Positions 20,214 to 31,400 are shown, numbered from the stretch's first letter. The stretch: 64,000 nt of DNA from Gari tellinella (GCA_922989275.2 OV277864.1:4464001-4528000), one strand, 5' to 3'. Program-made: numbers and translations. Notes: generated from the letters alone by a model not told the origin.

Positions 20214-20389
20214 ACTCTGATCAGACGCCGCATTATGCGGCGTCTGATCAGATTCTACACTGTTTGCTGATAGGAATTTCAATATAAAACAAAATGAAAA
20301 TGAATATTTTGATCAGGTATCCGTGTAGTAAAAAATGGACTAATCCAATATATAAACATGGAAAAAGCCGCTGTGCGTAAGTGGGTTAA
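20161..20389 (+). mobile_element. Family E hairpin MITE
   Basis: CCCATTTGTGCCCACGATACC, ATATATGGGACATAGG, core GTGTAAACTCTGATCAG with apex GCCGCATTATGCGGC, and GCTGATAGGAATTTCAATAT. It ends GTGCGTAAGTGGGTTAA. The left TTAA is mutated. Confidence 0.82.
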
Positions 20390-20446
20390 ATAGTAAGGTC
20401 AATGTTTTAATCAGTTTTGATCACGTGAGACACCGAGTAACGTATT

Positions 20447-20660
20447 TTAACCCATTTATACCCAGTGGATTCTTCCACGTTTATATATTGGATTAGTCCT
20501 TTTTAACCAAAGGGATGCTTGGTCAAAATTTCATTTTCATTTTGTTTATATTGAAATTTCTATCAGCAAACAGTGTAGATTCTGAGCAGACGCCGCATAA
20601 TGCGGCGTCTGATCAGAGTTTACACTGTTTGCCTATGTCCCATATATGGTATCGTGTTTG
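20447..20660 (-). mobile_element. Family E hairpin MITE, inverted
   Basis: TTAACCCATTTATACCCAG to GGCATAGG-side sequence near 20660. The apex is GCCGCATAATGCGGC. Its end is partly duplicated (TTTGCCTATGTCCCATATA occurs twice, about 20629-20676). It faces the copy at 20161 across 57 bp, making a larger inverted pair. Confidence 0.8.
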
Positions 20661-20679
20661 CCTATGTCCCATATAAGTA

Positions 20680-21590
20680 TTATAAAACAACGATAGTTGC
20701 ATGCTTTCGTATCATAAAAATAAAGTTATGTATTAGTGATTAAGATCGACACACATGATGATTATTTAGGTAATCGCATTAAGATTTAATTTTAACATTT
20801 AGAACTTCTGAGAAAATGAGTTTATTTTGCTAGAATGAATTGAACAATATGTCCCTGGAATTTAACGCCTAGCCTGTCCCTGCTATGGTCATCAGTCTAT
20901 GTATTTAAACCTGATGTATCTTTTTTCACGATCATTTACTGTAACACTAATACTTTATGAGCCACAGGGTAAAAATTACACATTAAGCCTTTTTCAGCCG
21001 ATTACAACTTCACTAATTCAAACAGTTTAGATCCATACAAATATTTTATTTTTCTCTAAATCAGGCATGAGTATTTGGGTTCTTTTAATCAGAGCACAAA
21101 CGTTTTTTCCTTTACCTTGGAATTTTCGGAGATCTCACATCCCCTTCATCGGGGATGAAACTTTTTTGTGTGCTCCGAGTACTCAATTTCGATCCAGATT
21201 AGACACCGTCAAATGTTTGACACTCGTCTTTTGTTTTTTCATTTAACAAATGTATAAAATTTAATTGAAAATACTTTTCAGACGATAATTTCAAAACAGA
21301 CTCTCTTAACTAACAACGACAACGATCACGACGTCAAAGTCTTACTTTCGTTCCTTTGTCGAGGAGAAACAAAATGATACTTCAGGATCTGCAATTCTTT
21401 CTCTAATAATATTAAGCTATGCAGTTATAGGTTTTTCTTTATTTAATCATTTTGCAACATTAAAAAAGGTACCAGCCAATGAAAATTCTTCAATACTGTT
21501 TCATTACTTTACATAAACCTTGGTACTGTAAAACAATGACTTTTAAAATCTGAACGTTTATGCGATGTTGACATTAATAGGAGTGTCAAA
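20680..21590. other. Mostly unassigned AT-rich interval
   Basis: No gene seen. Weak B-like traces occur at 21180-21310 (GATCCAGATTAGACACCGTC, TTTGACACTCGTC, TTTTCAGACGATAATTTC). A small perfect stem (ATCCCC/GGGGAT) is at about 21140-21157. Confidence 0.4.
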
Positions 21591-21694
21591 CAATTCTGAC
21601 CCTGATCAGACGCGGCTGTTCGTGTCGTCTGATCAGGATCCAAACTGTTAGCGAATGCCAGTGGAGTCGGCATTGGCAGTGAAAGGGTTAATGC
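21590..21694 (-). mobile_element. Family B right-end fragment
   Basis: GTCAAACAATTCTGACCC, then a GACGCGGCTGTTCGTGTCGTC apex (mutated) and GATCCAAACTGTTAGCG. It ends GGCAGTGAAAGGGTTAA. Confidence 0.65.
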
Positions 21695-21703
21695 GTCTCA
21701 TCA

Positions 21704-21951
21704 TACAGTGGAGAAAACGTTATTCTTTCCCGTTTAAACGCAAACGAAACGCAAACGCATTGTACTAAAATGCAGAAAATAACACTTTTTCACAATTCAG
21801 AATATTGATTTTAACATGGATGGCAAACAGTTGGGAGCCTGATCAGACGCCGGGTTACCCGGCGTCTGATCTGGCCCCAATCTGTTTGGAATGGAAATAA
21901 TAGTTTTAGAGAAAACGCGGTTATTGGGAAAGAATAACCTTTTCTCGTGTA
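21704..21951 (-). mobile_element. Family A hairpin MITE
   Basis: TACAGTGGAGAAAACG, TTTCCCGTTTAAACGC, hairpin apex CCGGGTTACCCGG, ending ACCTTTTCTC-GTGTA. Four bases of the right terminus are deleted. It starts 10 bp after a B end. Confidence 0.85.
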
Positions 21952-22199
21952 CGGCGCCATCATGCACGCTGACAGGGAACGTTTGAATTGTTGATGTTTT
22001 ATGAAAACAGATAAGAGGGACAACTGGTAACACACATTTCTCTACAAAACTCATCTAGCTAAAATTCAATTAACTTTTAGTGCTCTTTATTTATAGTCTT
22101 TCATTAGAATATTGGGACGTTAATTAATGTTTTAATACTGTTCGTAATAATACTTTGTGAGATGCAGTAGTGTCAGTTTATTCAGTTTAGCCGCTCATT

Positions 22200-22320
22200 G
22201 CCCCAACAACACGAACATTTGCAACGAGTGTAAATCCTGATCAGACCCCGCGTAACGTGGCGTCTGATCAGGATCTAAGCTGTTTGACAACATATCATTG
22301 TGTCTTGAGTAAAACAGCAT
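22200..22320 (+). mobile_element. Family B core fragment
   Basis: GTGTAAATCCTGATCAGAC, apex CCCCGCGTAACGTGGC and GATCAGGATCTAAGCTG, then TTTGACAACATATC. The ends are not recognisable. Confidence 0.5.
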
Positions 22321-22339
22321 ATCTTTCAAAATTGTATAA

Positions 22340-22673
22340 TACAGCGTTCGCTCTCATCAACGACACCCAACGGGAGACAAATAGTGTGTGCGTTGTTCGG
22401 ATGGAGTCATTATAGGGAGGAAATTAAGACTTGGCTTACATTTGCAAACGACTTGAATCCAGATCAGACGTAACGCGGCGTCTGATCTGGATTCAAGCTG
22501 TTTTTCAATCGTCATTATTATATAATGTATTCTATCCAAATGTCCACTTATATGTGAAAAAAGCAGACGACAATTTTAAGTAGACGATATTGCAGCAGTA
22601 AAGCATTAGACGTGATTTTCCTGTTGAGGGAAGTGCGACAAGGGTCGTTGTAAGGTTGGAGTCGTTGTTGGCA
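22340..22673 (+). mobile_element. Family C MITE, right end replaced
   Basis: TACAGCGTTCGCTCTC at the left. The hairpin has a short deletion (CAGATCAGACGTAACGCGGC). The element runs to GGAGTCGTTGTTGGC and stops, where A-like sequence (ATAATTTTGAGGCCTGATTAGACGCC) takes over. The right CACTGTA end is lost. Confidence 0.75.
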
Positions 22674-22935
22674 ATAATTTTGAGGCCTGATTAGACGCCG
22701 ATAAACGGGCATCTGATATATCTCTAAATTGCTTGCAAATAGAATTATAGTTTCCACAGAACCGCATTTATTGACAAAGAATACATGTAGTAGTACATTG
22801 GAAACGTTACTGAATCAAACGCTTTGGTACAAATATTGAATGTCCATTTCAAACAGTTTAGACCTTGATCAGATGCCGAGTAACTCAACCTTTGATCATA
22901 CTTAAGAGTAAATGGTATTGCAAATATGTTCCTTA
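22674..22935. mobile_element. Two A-like remnants
   Basis: At 22674-22795: GGCCTGATTAGACGCCG.., TTGCTTGCAAATAGAATTATAG, ACCGCATTTATTGAC. At 22848-22915: TTTCAAACAGTTTAGACC.., GATGCCGAGTAACTC. Both are strongly decayed. Confidence 0.4.
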
Positions 22936-23740
22936 AATTTGAAAATTGTCCATTCAAGTCCGATATGCATTGTAAATAGCTCCTGGTATGTGATATTTTC
23001 AATGCTAAAAAGACAAATGAACCACAAAGAGCTGATATATCTGTGTACTTCCGGTCTAACACTTAGAGTGCTGAACTTGACTCGACAGACGCATGCAAAC
23101 AGTTAAGATACAGACCAGTGCCGATTATTAATGCTTTTGACAATCATAACGATATATTGTCTGTCAATATACCAAGCTATCTTAATTTGAAAAATGCAAT
23201 ATAGACGACAATTGTTTTAAGCAGACCTCTCCAAGACAGTTAAGGGACTGATAAACAAATTAATCACCCAATGGAAATGTCTCTGTTAAACACCGGTTTA
23301 ATTTACAGCTCAGAATTGGTGTCTGCCAGAGTTCCTGATGGAAGGACGTCTCATGGTGATAACATTGTTGATTAATCCCTTTCCTGCAAGGAGATCGTCT
23401 ACTAAAACAATCCAGACTGCTTTTCTTCCTCTAAACTAAGCTAGCCAATTTGATTGTAAATAATTCAATATAAGAATAAAGCAGACTGGATTCTGGTCAG
23501 GGTAAAAATGCTTGCAGTTACTAATTGCAGCAGCACCATAGTCAACCCCTACACTGCCTTACCACGAGGACAAAGGTTATGTCCAAACAGTTTGGATTAT
23601 GGAAAACATTGGTTAAAACAGTATTTATTTCGAAACATAAGAAGCATTGTGGCATAATATTACAGAACATAATGTCAAAATATTCAACATGAATTAGAAA
23701 ACAAGTTGCTGAAAATTAATGTTAATTCTTCTCCATGAGA
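22936..23740. other. No supported gene
   Basis: Only fragments of hairpin flank are visible (ATGCAAACAGTTAAGATACAGACCAG near 23095; CAATATAGACGACAATTG near 23198). No open frame has domain-like content. Confidence 0.35.
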
Positions 23741-23884
23741 TAGTCCGGTTGCAGAGACCGATAAGCGTGTTTTGCCGTCCGTACAAAGTTTTTTTGCTGT
23801 TTCTATACCTCTGAGGTGTGCTCTTTAAGAATCTGAATGATGCCACTCTGGCATCCTTGGGCAATCCGCACAATATGCAAATTA

Positions 23885-24700
23885 AGGTCGCCATTACTGA
23901 AAATCTTGTTTTCGCCAATATCTCAGTAACTATGCATGGTATCAAAATAATTTTGGTGTCTATCCCCATGTTTTGAGGGGTAAATAATCAGATTAAGCCA
24001 TTTTAGTAACGATCACATTGATATTTTGTGCTGGATAGGCATATTTAGGCAGCCATTACTGAAAATCTAGTTTTCGTCAATATCTCAGTACCTGTGCATG
24101 GTATCAAAATAATGTTGGTGTATATCTCCATGTTTTTAGGGGTAAAGAATACGATTAAACCACTTTAGTAAAGATCACACCAACAGTTTGTGCTGAATGG
24201 GCATATTTAGGCAGCCATTACTGAAAATCTCGATTTCGTCAATATCTCAGTAACTACATATGGTATCAGAATAATTTTTGTGTATATCCCCATGTTTTAA
24301 GGGGTAGAAAATCAGATAAAACCATTTCAGTGTTGATCCCACAAATATACTTATAAGTTTGTGACGAATATGCATATTTCGGCAGCCATTACCGAAAATC
24401 TTGTTTTCGTCAATATATCAGCATCTACGACATATTATATCCAAGTAATTCTGGCGTATAAACACATGTTTTTAGCGGTTAACAATCCGTTAAAGCCATT
24501 TCAGTAAAGATCACACAAATAGTTTTTCTGAATATGCATATTTAGTCAGCAAGTACTGAAAATCTCATTTTCGTCAATACTTTAGCAACTACGTGTACAT
24601 ATGATATATGTTTTAACAGAAGTATGGCGTTTGTACTCATGTTTGTAGGGGTAAAGAAGCAGATTAAACCATTTCAGTATTGATCACACCAACATGTTTT
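23885..24700. repeat. Tandem 162-171-bp repeats, left arm, 5 units
   Basis: The phrase GCAGCCATTACTGAAAATC (or a variant) begins units at about 23887, 24049, 24211, 24382 and 24546. Each unit includes TTTCGTCAATATCTCAG, a GGTATCAxAATAATTTTGG phrase and a GGGGTAAAxAATCAGATTAA phrase. Confidence 0.8.
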
Positions 24701-24789
24701 GCAAAATAAACAACAATCCACTTCAGTGTACATCCAAGTTACAAAGCATTCCTTTTACTTATAATGATGTATGTTGCCATAACTAAACT

Positions 24790-25990
24790 GACTCAGTCCT
24801 CTAACAAGTCATTTTCAACAAAATTGTCACTGTCATCGACCCAACGGGTGTGCTTATTTTGGCAGGGTGCTTCCCCGTGGCATCTACAAAATATTGTGCG
24901 TGGCAAGTGAGTCGTATATCATTGACACATTGCTGTCGGACAGAGTGTATCCGTAGCACAACCACACCTTATCATTCCCAGCTTCTCCTGTGGAGCAATA
25001 GTGACGTTTGCTTGCAACACAACTGGTATCAATTATCTAGTGCGTTCATCAAGTTTCCATCTAATGGTGCATGTTCTGATATGGGAGCTGATTTCCAAAT
25101 GGCAGTCTGAATGTTTTACGATCTCTTTGAATGCCTCTTTAGAAGGTGAAAGTGTATCAAGCTGTCGAGCATTTGTAACATTTTTTTCTACCAATCCTTC
25201 GCAACTAGACTTCTCCACAAACTTCAGACATGTTCGATGTCACCAAGCTTTTGACCCTGTAACAGGCAGTCATGAATTATGTCGCTTCTCAAACGATGTC
25301 GCCTATAGCATAAGATAAGTTGCCACTTTGTGCAGTACCACTCCATTCTTAAGGACCTTGATGACAATGCCTTTTTCTACTCCGAAGCACTGATGCACAC
25401 GACCACAGCCTGAGAGCACAGTGGCCGCTGACAGATGTGAAATCATGTGTTTATGTTCACTTGCAGTTGCGGCAATGTCTACAGTAGTTTGTTCAGCATG
25501 TGGTCCTTCTTTTGTAAAACGACAGGTCAGGTTCAACTTGGCGTAGAAGTGCATCAGGAAGACGAAAACTTCATTGTCCACACATACATTTCTTTTTATT
25601 CTTTTACGCCACTTTCAGCTGCCTTAAACATCTGCTGCATGATAATTACACCCGCTTCTTCGTGGTGGGTCATGCTATCTTTCTTGCAGAAGACAATGTT
25701 ATCCTGAAATACTGGTACAGTGTTAGTAGAGGTAATGGTCAGACTATGTCCATTTGGCTTTCTGGATCAAATTCTGACATATCAGATCTATGACCTGTAT
25801 ATACCTTATTCTCAGTTGCTGTAAGGAAAACGTTTTGGAGCGGCAATGGCGTATGTAACTGCAGTTTTTGTCGTCGTCTGGCCTCGTCTCCAGCTCGAGC
25901 TGCCCACTTTTAATCCTGAAGTTGAAGTAGCAATCGAGTGTGTCATAGTTTGCCACCCTCTTTATAACCTCCAACATGAAGCCATCCACA
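24790..25990 (-). pseudogene. Decayed nuclease-like transposon gene, left arm
   Basis: Minus-strand pieces in order: a frame at 25989-25747 (IKSGQLELETRPDDD, YIQVIDLICQ); then DSMTHHEEAGVIIMQQ near 25670-25620; DNEVFVFLMHFYAKLNLTCR and LSAATVLSGCGRVHQCFG within 25581-25305; and LDTLSPSKEAFKEIVKHS at about 25165-25110. Frames change between pieces, and stops and shifts are frequent. The spacing of HEEA(D), (D)xDVFVLL and LxGC(D) recalls a transposon-linked protein seen in corals and molluscs, with acidic motifs like FEN/PIN nucleases. That link is from memory and unconfirmed. Key aspartates here read G or E. Confidence 0.5.
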
Positions 25991-26069
25991 CAGTTCCTTG
26001 ATTAGACCCGATTATAACCCAAAATATAGCACAGCCATCCAGTATTTCTGTCATCTCTGAATTCTTAAC

Positions 26070-26238
26070 CTGAGGAGTTGTACAGCGTGTGTTCCTGCCT
26101 ATATGTATCAGGTATTGGTCGTCGATCCTCTCATTGAACTACTAACAAGACCCTACAGCTGAGCCATATTACATGGTATCAACATAATTTTGGTGTCTAT
26201 CCCAGTGTTTTAGGGGTAAATAATCAGATAATCTGTTC
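26070..26238. repeat. Spacer between the two inverted arms
   Basis: Non-mirrored sequence. Its right part (ATGGTATCAACATAATTTTGG, GTTTTAGGGGTAAATAATCAG at 26173-26232) is a stray piece of the 162-bp repeat, so the array or its unit may have taken part in forming the inversion. Confidence 0.6.
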
Positions 26239-27340
26239 GTTAAGAATTCAGAGATTACAGAAATACTGGATGACTGTGCTATAATTTGGGTTATAAACGA
26301 GTCTAATCAAGGAACTGTGTGAATGACTTCATGATGGACATAGTCTGACTATTACCTCTACTAACAATGTACCAGTATTTCAGGATGACACTGTCTTCTG
26401 CAAGAAAGATAGCATAACTAACCACGAAGAAGCGGGTGTAATTATCATACAGCAGACGTTTAAGGCAGCTGCAAGTGACGTAAAAAGAATGAAACATTGT
26501 ATCTGAGGACATTGACGTTTTCGTCCTCCTGCTGCACGTCTACACCAAGTTAAACCTGACCTGTCGTTTTACAAAAGAAGGACCACATGCTGAACAAACT
26601 ACTATAGACATTGCCGCAACTGCAAGTGAACATAAACAAATGCTTTCACATCTGTCAGCCGCCAATGTGCTCTCAGGCTGTGGCCGTGTGCGTCAGTGCT
26701 TCGGAGTAGAAAAAGGCATTTCCATCAAGGTCCTTAAGAATGGCGTGGTGCTGCACAGAGTGGCGACTTACCTTATGCTATAGGCGACATCGTTTGAGAA
26801 GCGACAGAATACATGACTGCCTGTTACAGGGTCAAAAGCTTGGTGACATCGAACATGTCTGAAGTTCGTGGAGAAGTCTGGTTGCGAAGGATTGGTAGAA
26901 AATGTTACAAATGCGCGACAGCTTGATACACTTTCACCTTCTAAAGAGGCATTCAAAGAGATCGTAAAACATTCAGACTGCCATTTGGTAATCAGCTCCC
27001 AAATCAGAACAAGCACCATTAGATCCTGTCGAATTTAGATGGAAATTTGATAATCGCACAAGATACTTGATACAAGTTGTATTGCAAGCATACGTCACTA
27101 TTGCTCCAGGAGGAGCTGGAAATGATAAGGTGTGGTTGTGCTACGGATACACTCTGTCCGACAGCAATGTGTCTGTGATATACGGCTCACTTGCCATGTA
27201 CAATATTTTGTGGATGCCACGGGGAAGCACCCTGCCAGAATAAAAACACCCGTTGGGTCGATGACAGTGACACTGTTGTTGAAAATGACTTGTTTGAGGA
27301 GTGAGTCAGTTCAGTTATGGCAACATACATCATTATAAGT
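26239..27340 (+). pseudogene. Decayed nuclease-like transposon gene, right arm
   Basis: Mirror of the left-arm gene on the plus strand: DSITNHEEAGVIIIQQ near 26408-26455, DIDVFVLLLHVYTKLNLTCR from about 26511, LSAANVLSGCGRVRQCFG near 26655-26710, LDTLSPSKEAFKEIVKHS near 26920-26980. A stop and frameshift precede DIDVF. Relative to the left arm it lacks about 215-230 bp (left 25757-25980). It keeps D-x-D where the left arm has D-N-E, but shares the G in HEEAG and GCG. Confidence 0.5.
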
Positions 27341-27439
27341 AAAAGGAATGCTTTGTAACTTGGATGTACACTGAAGTGGATTGTTGTATATTTTGCAAAA
27401 CATGTTGGTGTGATCAAAACTAAAATGGCTTAATCTGCT

Positions 27440-28375
27440 ACTTTACTTCTACAAACATGAGTACAGACGCTAGAATTATGTAAATACATGTATTTATGTA
27501 CATGTAGTTGCTTTGGTATTGACGAAAATGAGATCTTCAGTATTGGCTGACTAAATATGCATATTCAGAAAAACTATTTGTGTGATCTTTACTGAAATGG
27601 CTTCAACTGATTATTAACCGCTAAAAACAGGTGTTTATACGCCAGAATTACTTTGATATAATATGTCGTAGATGCTGATATATTGACGAAAACAAGAGTT
27701 TCGGTAATGGCTGCCGAAATATGCATATTCGTCACAAACTTATAAATATATTTGTGGGATCAATACTGAAATGGTTTTATCTGATGTTCTACCCCTCAAA
27801 ACATGGGGATATACAGAAAAATTATTCTGATACCATATGTAGTTACTGAGATATTGACGAAATCGAGATTTTCAGTAATGGCTGCCTAAATATGCCCATT
27901 CAGCACAAACTGTTGGTGTGATCTTTACTAAAGTGGTTTAATCGTATTCTTTACCCCTAAAAACATGGAGATATACACCAACATTATTTTGATACCATGC
28001 ACAGGTACTGAGATATTGACGAAATCGAGATTTTCAGTAATGGCTGCCTAAATATGCCCATTCAGCACAAAATGTTGGTGTGATCTTTACTAAAGTGGTT
28101 TAATCTGATTATTTACCCCTAAAAACATGGAGATATACACCAACATTATTTTGATACCATGCACAGGTACTGAGATATTGACGAAAACTAGATTTTCAGT
28201 AATGGCTGCCTAAATATGCCTATTCAGCACAAAATATCAATGTGATCGTTACTAAAATGGCTTAATCTGATTATTTACCCCTCAAAACATGGGGATAGAC
28301 ACCAAAATTATTTTGATACCATTCATAGTTGCTGAGATATTGGCGAAAAAAAGATTTTCAGTAATGGCGACCTTA
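27440..28375. repeat. Tandem 162-171-bp repeats, right arm, 6 units
   Basis: AGTAATGGCTGCC phrases (reverse of the left-arm repeat) fall at about 27540, 27705, 27872, 28033, 28196 and 28358. Matching unit-specific differences to the left arm shows that the unit at 28033 has no partner, so this arm gained one unit or the left lost one. Confidence 0.75.
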
Positions 28376-28898
28376 ATTTGCATATTGTGCGGAATGCCCA
28401 AGGATGCCAGAGTGGCATCATTCAGATTCTTAAAGAGCACACCTCAGAGGTATAGAAACAGCAAAAAAACTTTCTACGGACGGCAAAACACGCTTCTCCA
28501 AAAATCAGGGGGTTGGCAACCGGACTAAGACAGAGTTCAAACTGATCGACATTCATTTCAATATTTGTAAAGTCAAAATTTATACAATTTACATTAGTCG
28601 GATATAACTGGTGATAGTAATTTAAAGTAGATGACATCATGTCCATGAATGGGTTAAATTTGAAGTTTGCCCTGTTACTCGTATAGGAAAGAACCACCGT
28701 TTGCTATTAGTTGTTGCATAAACTATAGATTTAACTTTTTTGGTAGTAAAATGTTGTATTTTATATTAACGCATGCTTCTCACATTTAACTTCTCTTCTT
28801 AAAAATATTGCGGTTACTATACTTGTTCTAATAAACAACATTTAGAACCATTTTTTTCTGCTTTCTGCTAGATGGCTGCTTACCCTTTAATCGACAAA

Positions 28899-29104
28899 TT
28901 AACTCATTCATCCTTGAAACTTTAAATGGACAAAACCAATTTCAATATAAGTCTAGTCTTTGTTTGGACTATTAAGGGTTGAATTAAGAAATATATTTCA
29001 AAATGACAAAGGGTCTATACAGTTTGAATGGGACAAGTGTAATCCTCACATGTACACTATTTGTAAATGACGGGTATACTCGTCGCTAGGGTTGAATGTG
29101 TTAA
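28899..29104 (-). mobile_element. Decayed family F MITE
   Basis: TTAACTCATTCATCCTTGAAAC to CGCTAGGGTTGAATGTGTTAA. The conserved TTTAAATGGACAA, AAGTCTAGTC and GGACAAGTGTAATC..ACATGTACACTATTTG blocks are present. The central hairpin is lost. Confidence 0.7.
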
Positions 29105-29250
29105 ACCCCTTTGCTGTTATTTTGACGTAATAACCCGTTTTATACATTCCCTGTCATACCGTCATCTGGTTAAATACCATGTGGATCAAATTGCTAACAA
29201 CCATGTTAAAATATATAGAAAGATTAGTTGATTTGTGGACATGTTGAGTG

Positions 29251-29540
29251 AGACAAACGTTATTGTTCCCAATAAACGCGTTCGTGCAAAAACAATTGTT
29301 TTCATTGGCTTCTTGTTTGACTGTAAACATAAGCACCGATGAAAGAAGCATGCCCAGAGATATGTGACGTCACATATCCTGGGTCATGCATATTCAACAG
29401 CCGCTATTGGCAATACCAACACCACTCAAATAAACATAAATCGTGAGGATTTTCGACAAGCTATCGTTGTCTACATTTTATTGCATTTTATTTGCGTCAA
29501 CTATCATGTAACAGGAGAGAACAACGTTTTCTCAAGTGCG
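29251..29540 (+). mobile_element. Decayed family A with extra internal sequence
   Basis: GAGACAAACGTTATTGTTCCC and AATAAACGCGTTCGTGC at the left. GTTGTCTACATTTTATTGC, ACAGGAGAGAACAACG and TTTTCTCAAGTGCG at the right. About 150 bp of unrelated sequence replaces the hairpin. Confidence 0.5.
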
Positions 29541-29609
29541 ACGATACCACGGTTGACGGCAAAACTATTTCGGCGCCAAATGAATCGTGAGTTGTTTTTT
29601 TTATCCCTA

Positions 29610-29785
29610 CACCGTTATGTTATCGCCTGCTTCAATATTATTGTCTGCAATATCATTTCAAAGTTAAATTTAAGGTAGTATGACTTAAGAAATGCTGGTA
29701 CGAATGCCACACAGTTAAGATCCTGAACTTGATCCAAACTGTTTGCAAAGTCAACTTTAGGCGACTCCGGCGGTGAAAAATGATA
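29610..29785 (-). mobile_element. Family B fragment (long subtype)
   Basis: ACACCGTTATGTTATCGCCTGC, TTGTCTGCAATATCATTTCAAAG and ACACAGTTAAGATCC..GATCCAAACTGTTTGCAAAG, then TCCGGCGGTGAAAAA. The hairpin apex is deleted. Confidence 0.55.
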
Positions 29786-29799
29786 AAGAATATTCCTTT

Positions 29800-30460
29800 T
29801 CCCATTTGGGATATAGGTTTTATTTATAGCTACAGAGGAGTATATGGTCACGTAAGAATCCCATAGAACCCGATTTGTACTTAGAAAATATATCCCCAAG
29901 TGGTCATTTCCTCTAATAAATGACATACAAGCTGATTAGTCTGATTCAAGTAAGTCCTTAAGGACAAAAAAGTGATAAGAACACACGATGTGTTAAGTTC
30001 GGTTAATCAAATAAGTTGGCAAGGAAATATATTGTTGGACAATGACAGAAGATAATAGCGCAATGAAGTTTGTTAATACAATTATATGTATACTTAATAT
30101 GGGTAAATTTCATATCAAGGTGCTCGGAAGAATCGTTTTGAATTGTATGTGATGTGAAATAAATAATAATATTATATAAATGGATAATGCATTAGTACAC
30201 TGTATCATTACCCGTTACTGGGCTTTAAAAATGTCTGCTTTGAAATAGTCGTCTGCAAAAACGATTCAATAGGAATTAAACATTTTTAATTGAAATAAAC
30301 TTAAAGACGAGTGTCAAACAGTTTTTATCAATACCAGACACCGCATGACAGAGCGTTTGATCTCGAGCCAGACTGTTTGCAAATAGAAGTCAAGTCGCGA
30401 TCGGCAGGATAAGGGTTAACAACTGAACGTGAAACATTACAGGATGAACAGAGGTGATAT
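29800..30460. other. Mostly unassigned, with one hairpin remnant
   Basis: 30,310-30,415 holds GAGTGTCAAACAGTTTTTATC, CAGACACCGCATGAC and CCAGACTGTTTGCAAATAG, ending GGCAGGATAAGGGTTAA (a B-like right end at about 30,404-30,420). The rest is AT-rich without a recognised family. Confidence 0.45.
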
Positions 30461-30468
30461 GCAATTGA

Positions 30469-30718
30469 TACAGTGGAGAATCTGTTATTCTTTCCCGTTT
30501 AAACGCAAACGTACGCAAACGCAAAGCGCTAAAACGTAGAAAAGAACAACTTTTGGACAATTCTGATATTTCATGTTTATCTTGGTGGCAAACAGTTTGG
30601 AGCCTGATCAGACGCCGGGTTACCCGGCGTCTGATCTGGCTCCAAACTGTTTGCACTGCAAATAATAGTTTTAGCGTAAACGCGTTTATTGGGAAAGAAT
30701 AACAGATTCTCCACTGTA
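30469..30718 (-). mobile_element. Family A hairpin MITE
   Basis: Complete AATCTG-subtype copy of 250 bp with perfect apex CCGGGTTACCCGG. It ends 1 bp before the TA of the next C element. Confidence 0.9.
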
Positions 30719-30719
30719 C

Positions 30720-31074
30720 TACAGCGATCCCTCTCTACAACGACACCAAATGGGAGACACAGATTGTATGTGTTGTTCAGAGGGGGTCGTTATAGGGAGG
30801 GGAATTGGCTTACAGTTGCATACAGCTTGAATCCAGACCAGACGCCGCGTATCGCGGCGTCTTATCAGGATTCAAGCTGTTTGTCACTCGTCATTTTTTT
30901 CTATTAAATTGTCCAATATGTAAATTTGAGAAAACCAACAGACGACAATTTTAAGCAGATGATATTGCAGGCGTGAAAGCTTTGAATAAAATAGTCTTGT
31001 TTGAAGACTGCGACAAGAGTCGTTGTATGGAGGGAGTCGTTGTTAGGAGGACCGTTGTAGGAGTGAGAAATGTA
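30720..31074 (+). mobile_element. Family C hairpin MITE
   Basis: TACAGCGATCCCTCTC to GGACCGTTGTAGGAG..AAATGTA. The hairpin apex is GCCGCGTATCGCGGC and the shared AACAGACGACAATTTTAAGCAG segment is present. The right terminus is mutated. Confidence 0.85.
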
Positions 31075-31400
31075 ATACAAACTTTAGTTGTGCAAGTTAA
31101 GGGCGAAAGAACTGGTGCAAATAGTTTGGATGCATTGATGGATGAGTTGGGTTTTACGACACTGCGACGCAGAATATGTCATATAGCGCCGATGGATGAT
31201 GAGGGATAATGGGATGAGACGATGATGATTTCAGAAAGAAGATGCGGGTAATCTTATTCGTTGCGAAAAAGCGCATGGGATCAAAACCAGGACCTGCATT
31301 CCTTTGAGGTCTTGGCAGAGGGGGTAATCTCAAACTAATAAACATAAATGATTCCCTATAACAATTAATCCCCAGAACCACGACAGGGTAGGAAGGCTTT
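31075..31400. other. No supported feature
   Basis: Short opposite frames at 30973-31209 and 31154-31447 lack domain content. The first starts inside the C MITE. No repeat recognised. Confidence 0.35.

Larger units (their letters stand above)
23741..28527. mobile_element. 4.8-kb imperfect inverted-repeat element
   Basis: Ends are TAGTCCGGTTGC (23741) and GCAACCGGACTA (ends 28527). Arms of about 2.3 kb (23741-26069 and 26239-28527) mirror each other across a 169-bp spacer. Each arm holds, from the outside in, a unique edge with GTATAGAAACAGC, an array of 162-bp repeats, and a decayed gene. Flanking AGA on both sides may be a 3-bp target duplication. The arms are clearly diverged, so this is not an assembly artefact of identical copies. 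Confidence 0.85.

Noticed and set aside
23885..24700. Regular repeats considered as a CRISPR array
   Set aside because: Units are 162-171 bp, imperfect and without short constant repeats separated by unique spacers. They are satellite-like.
24850..25707. Plus-strand frames of 86-105 codons
   Set aside because: They are antisense to the minus-strand nuclease-like remnant, which has motif order and a mirrored copy supporting the other strand.
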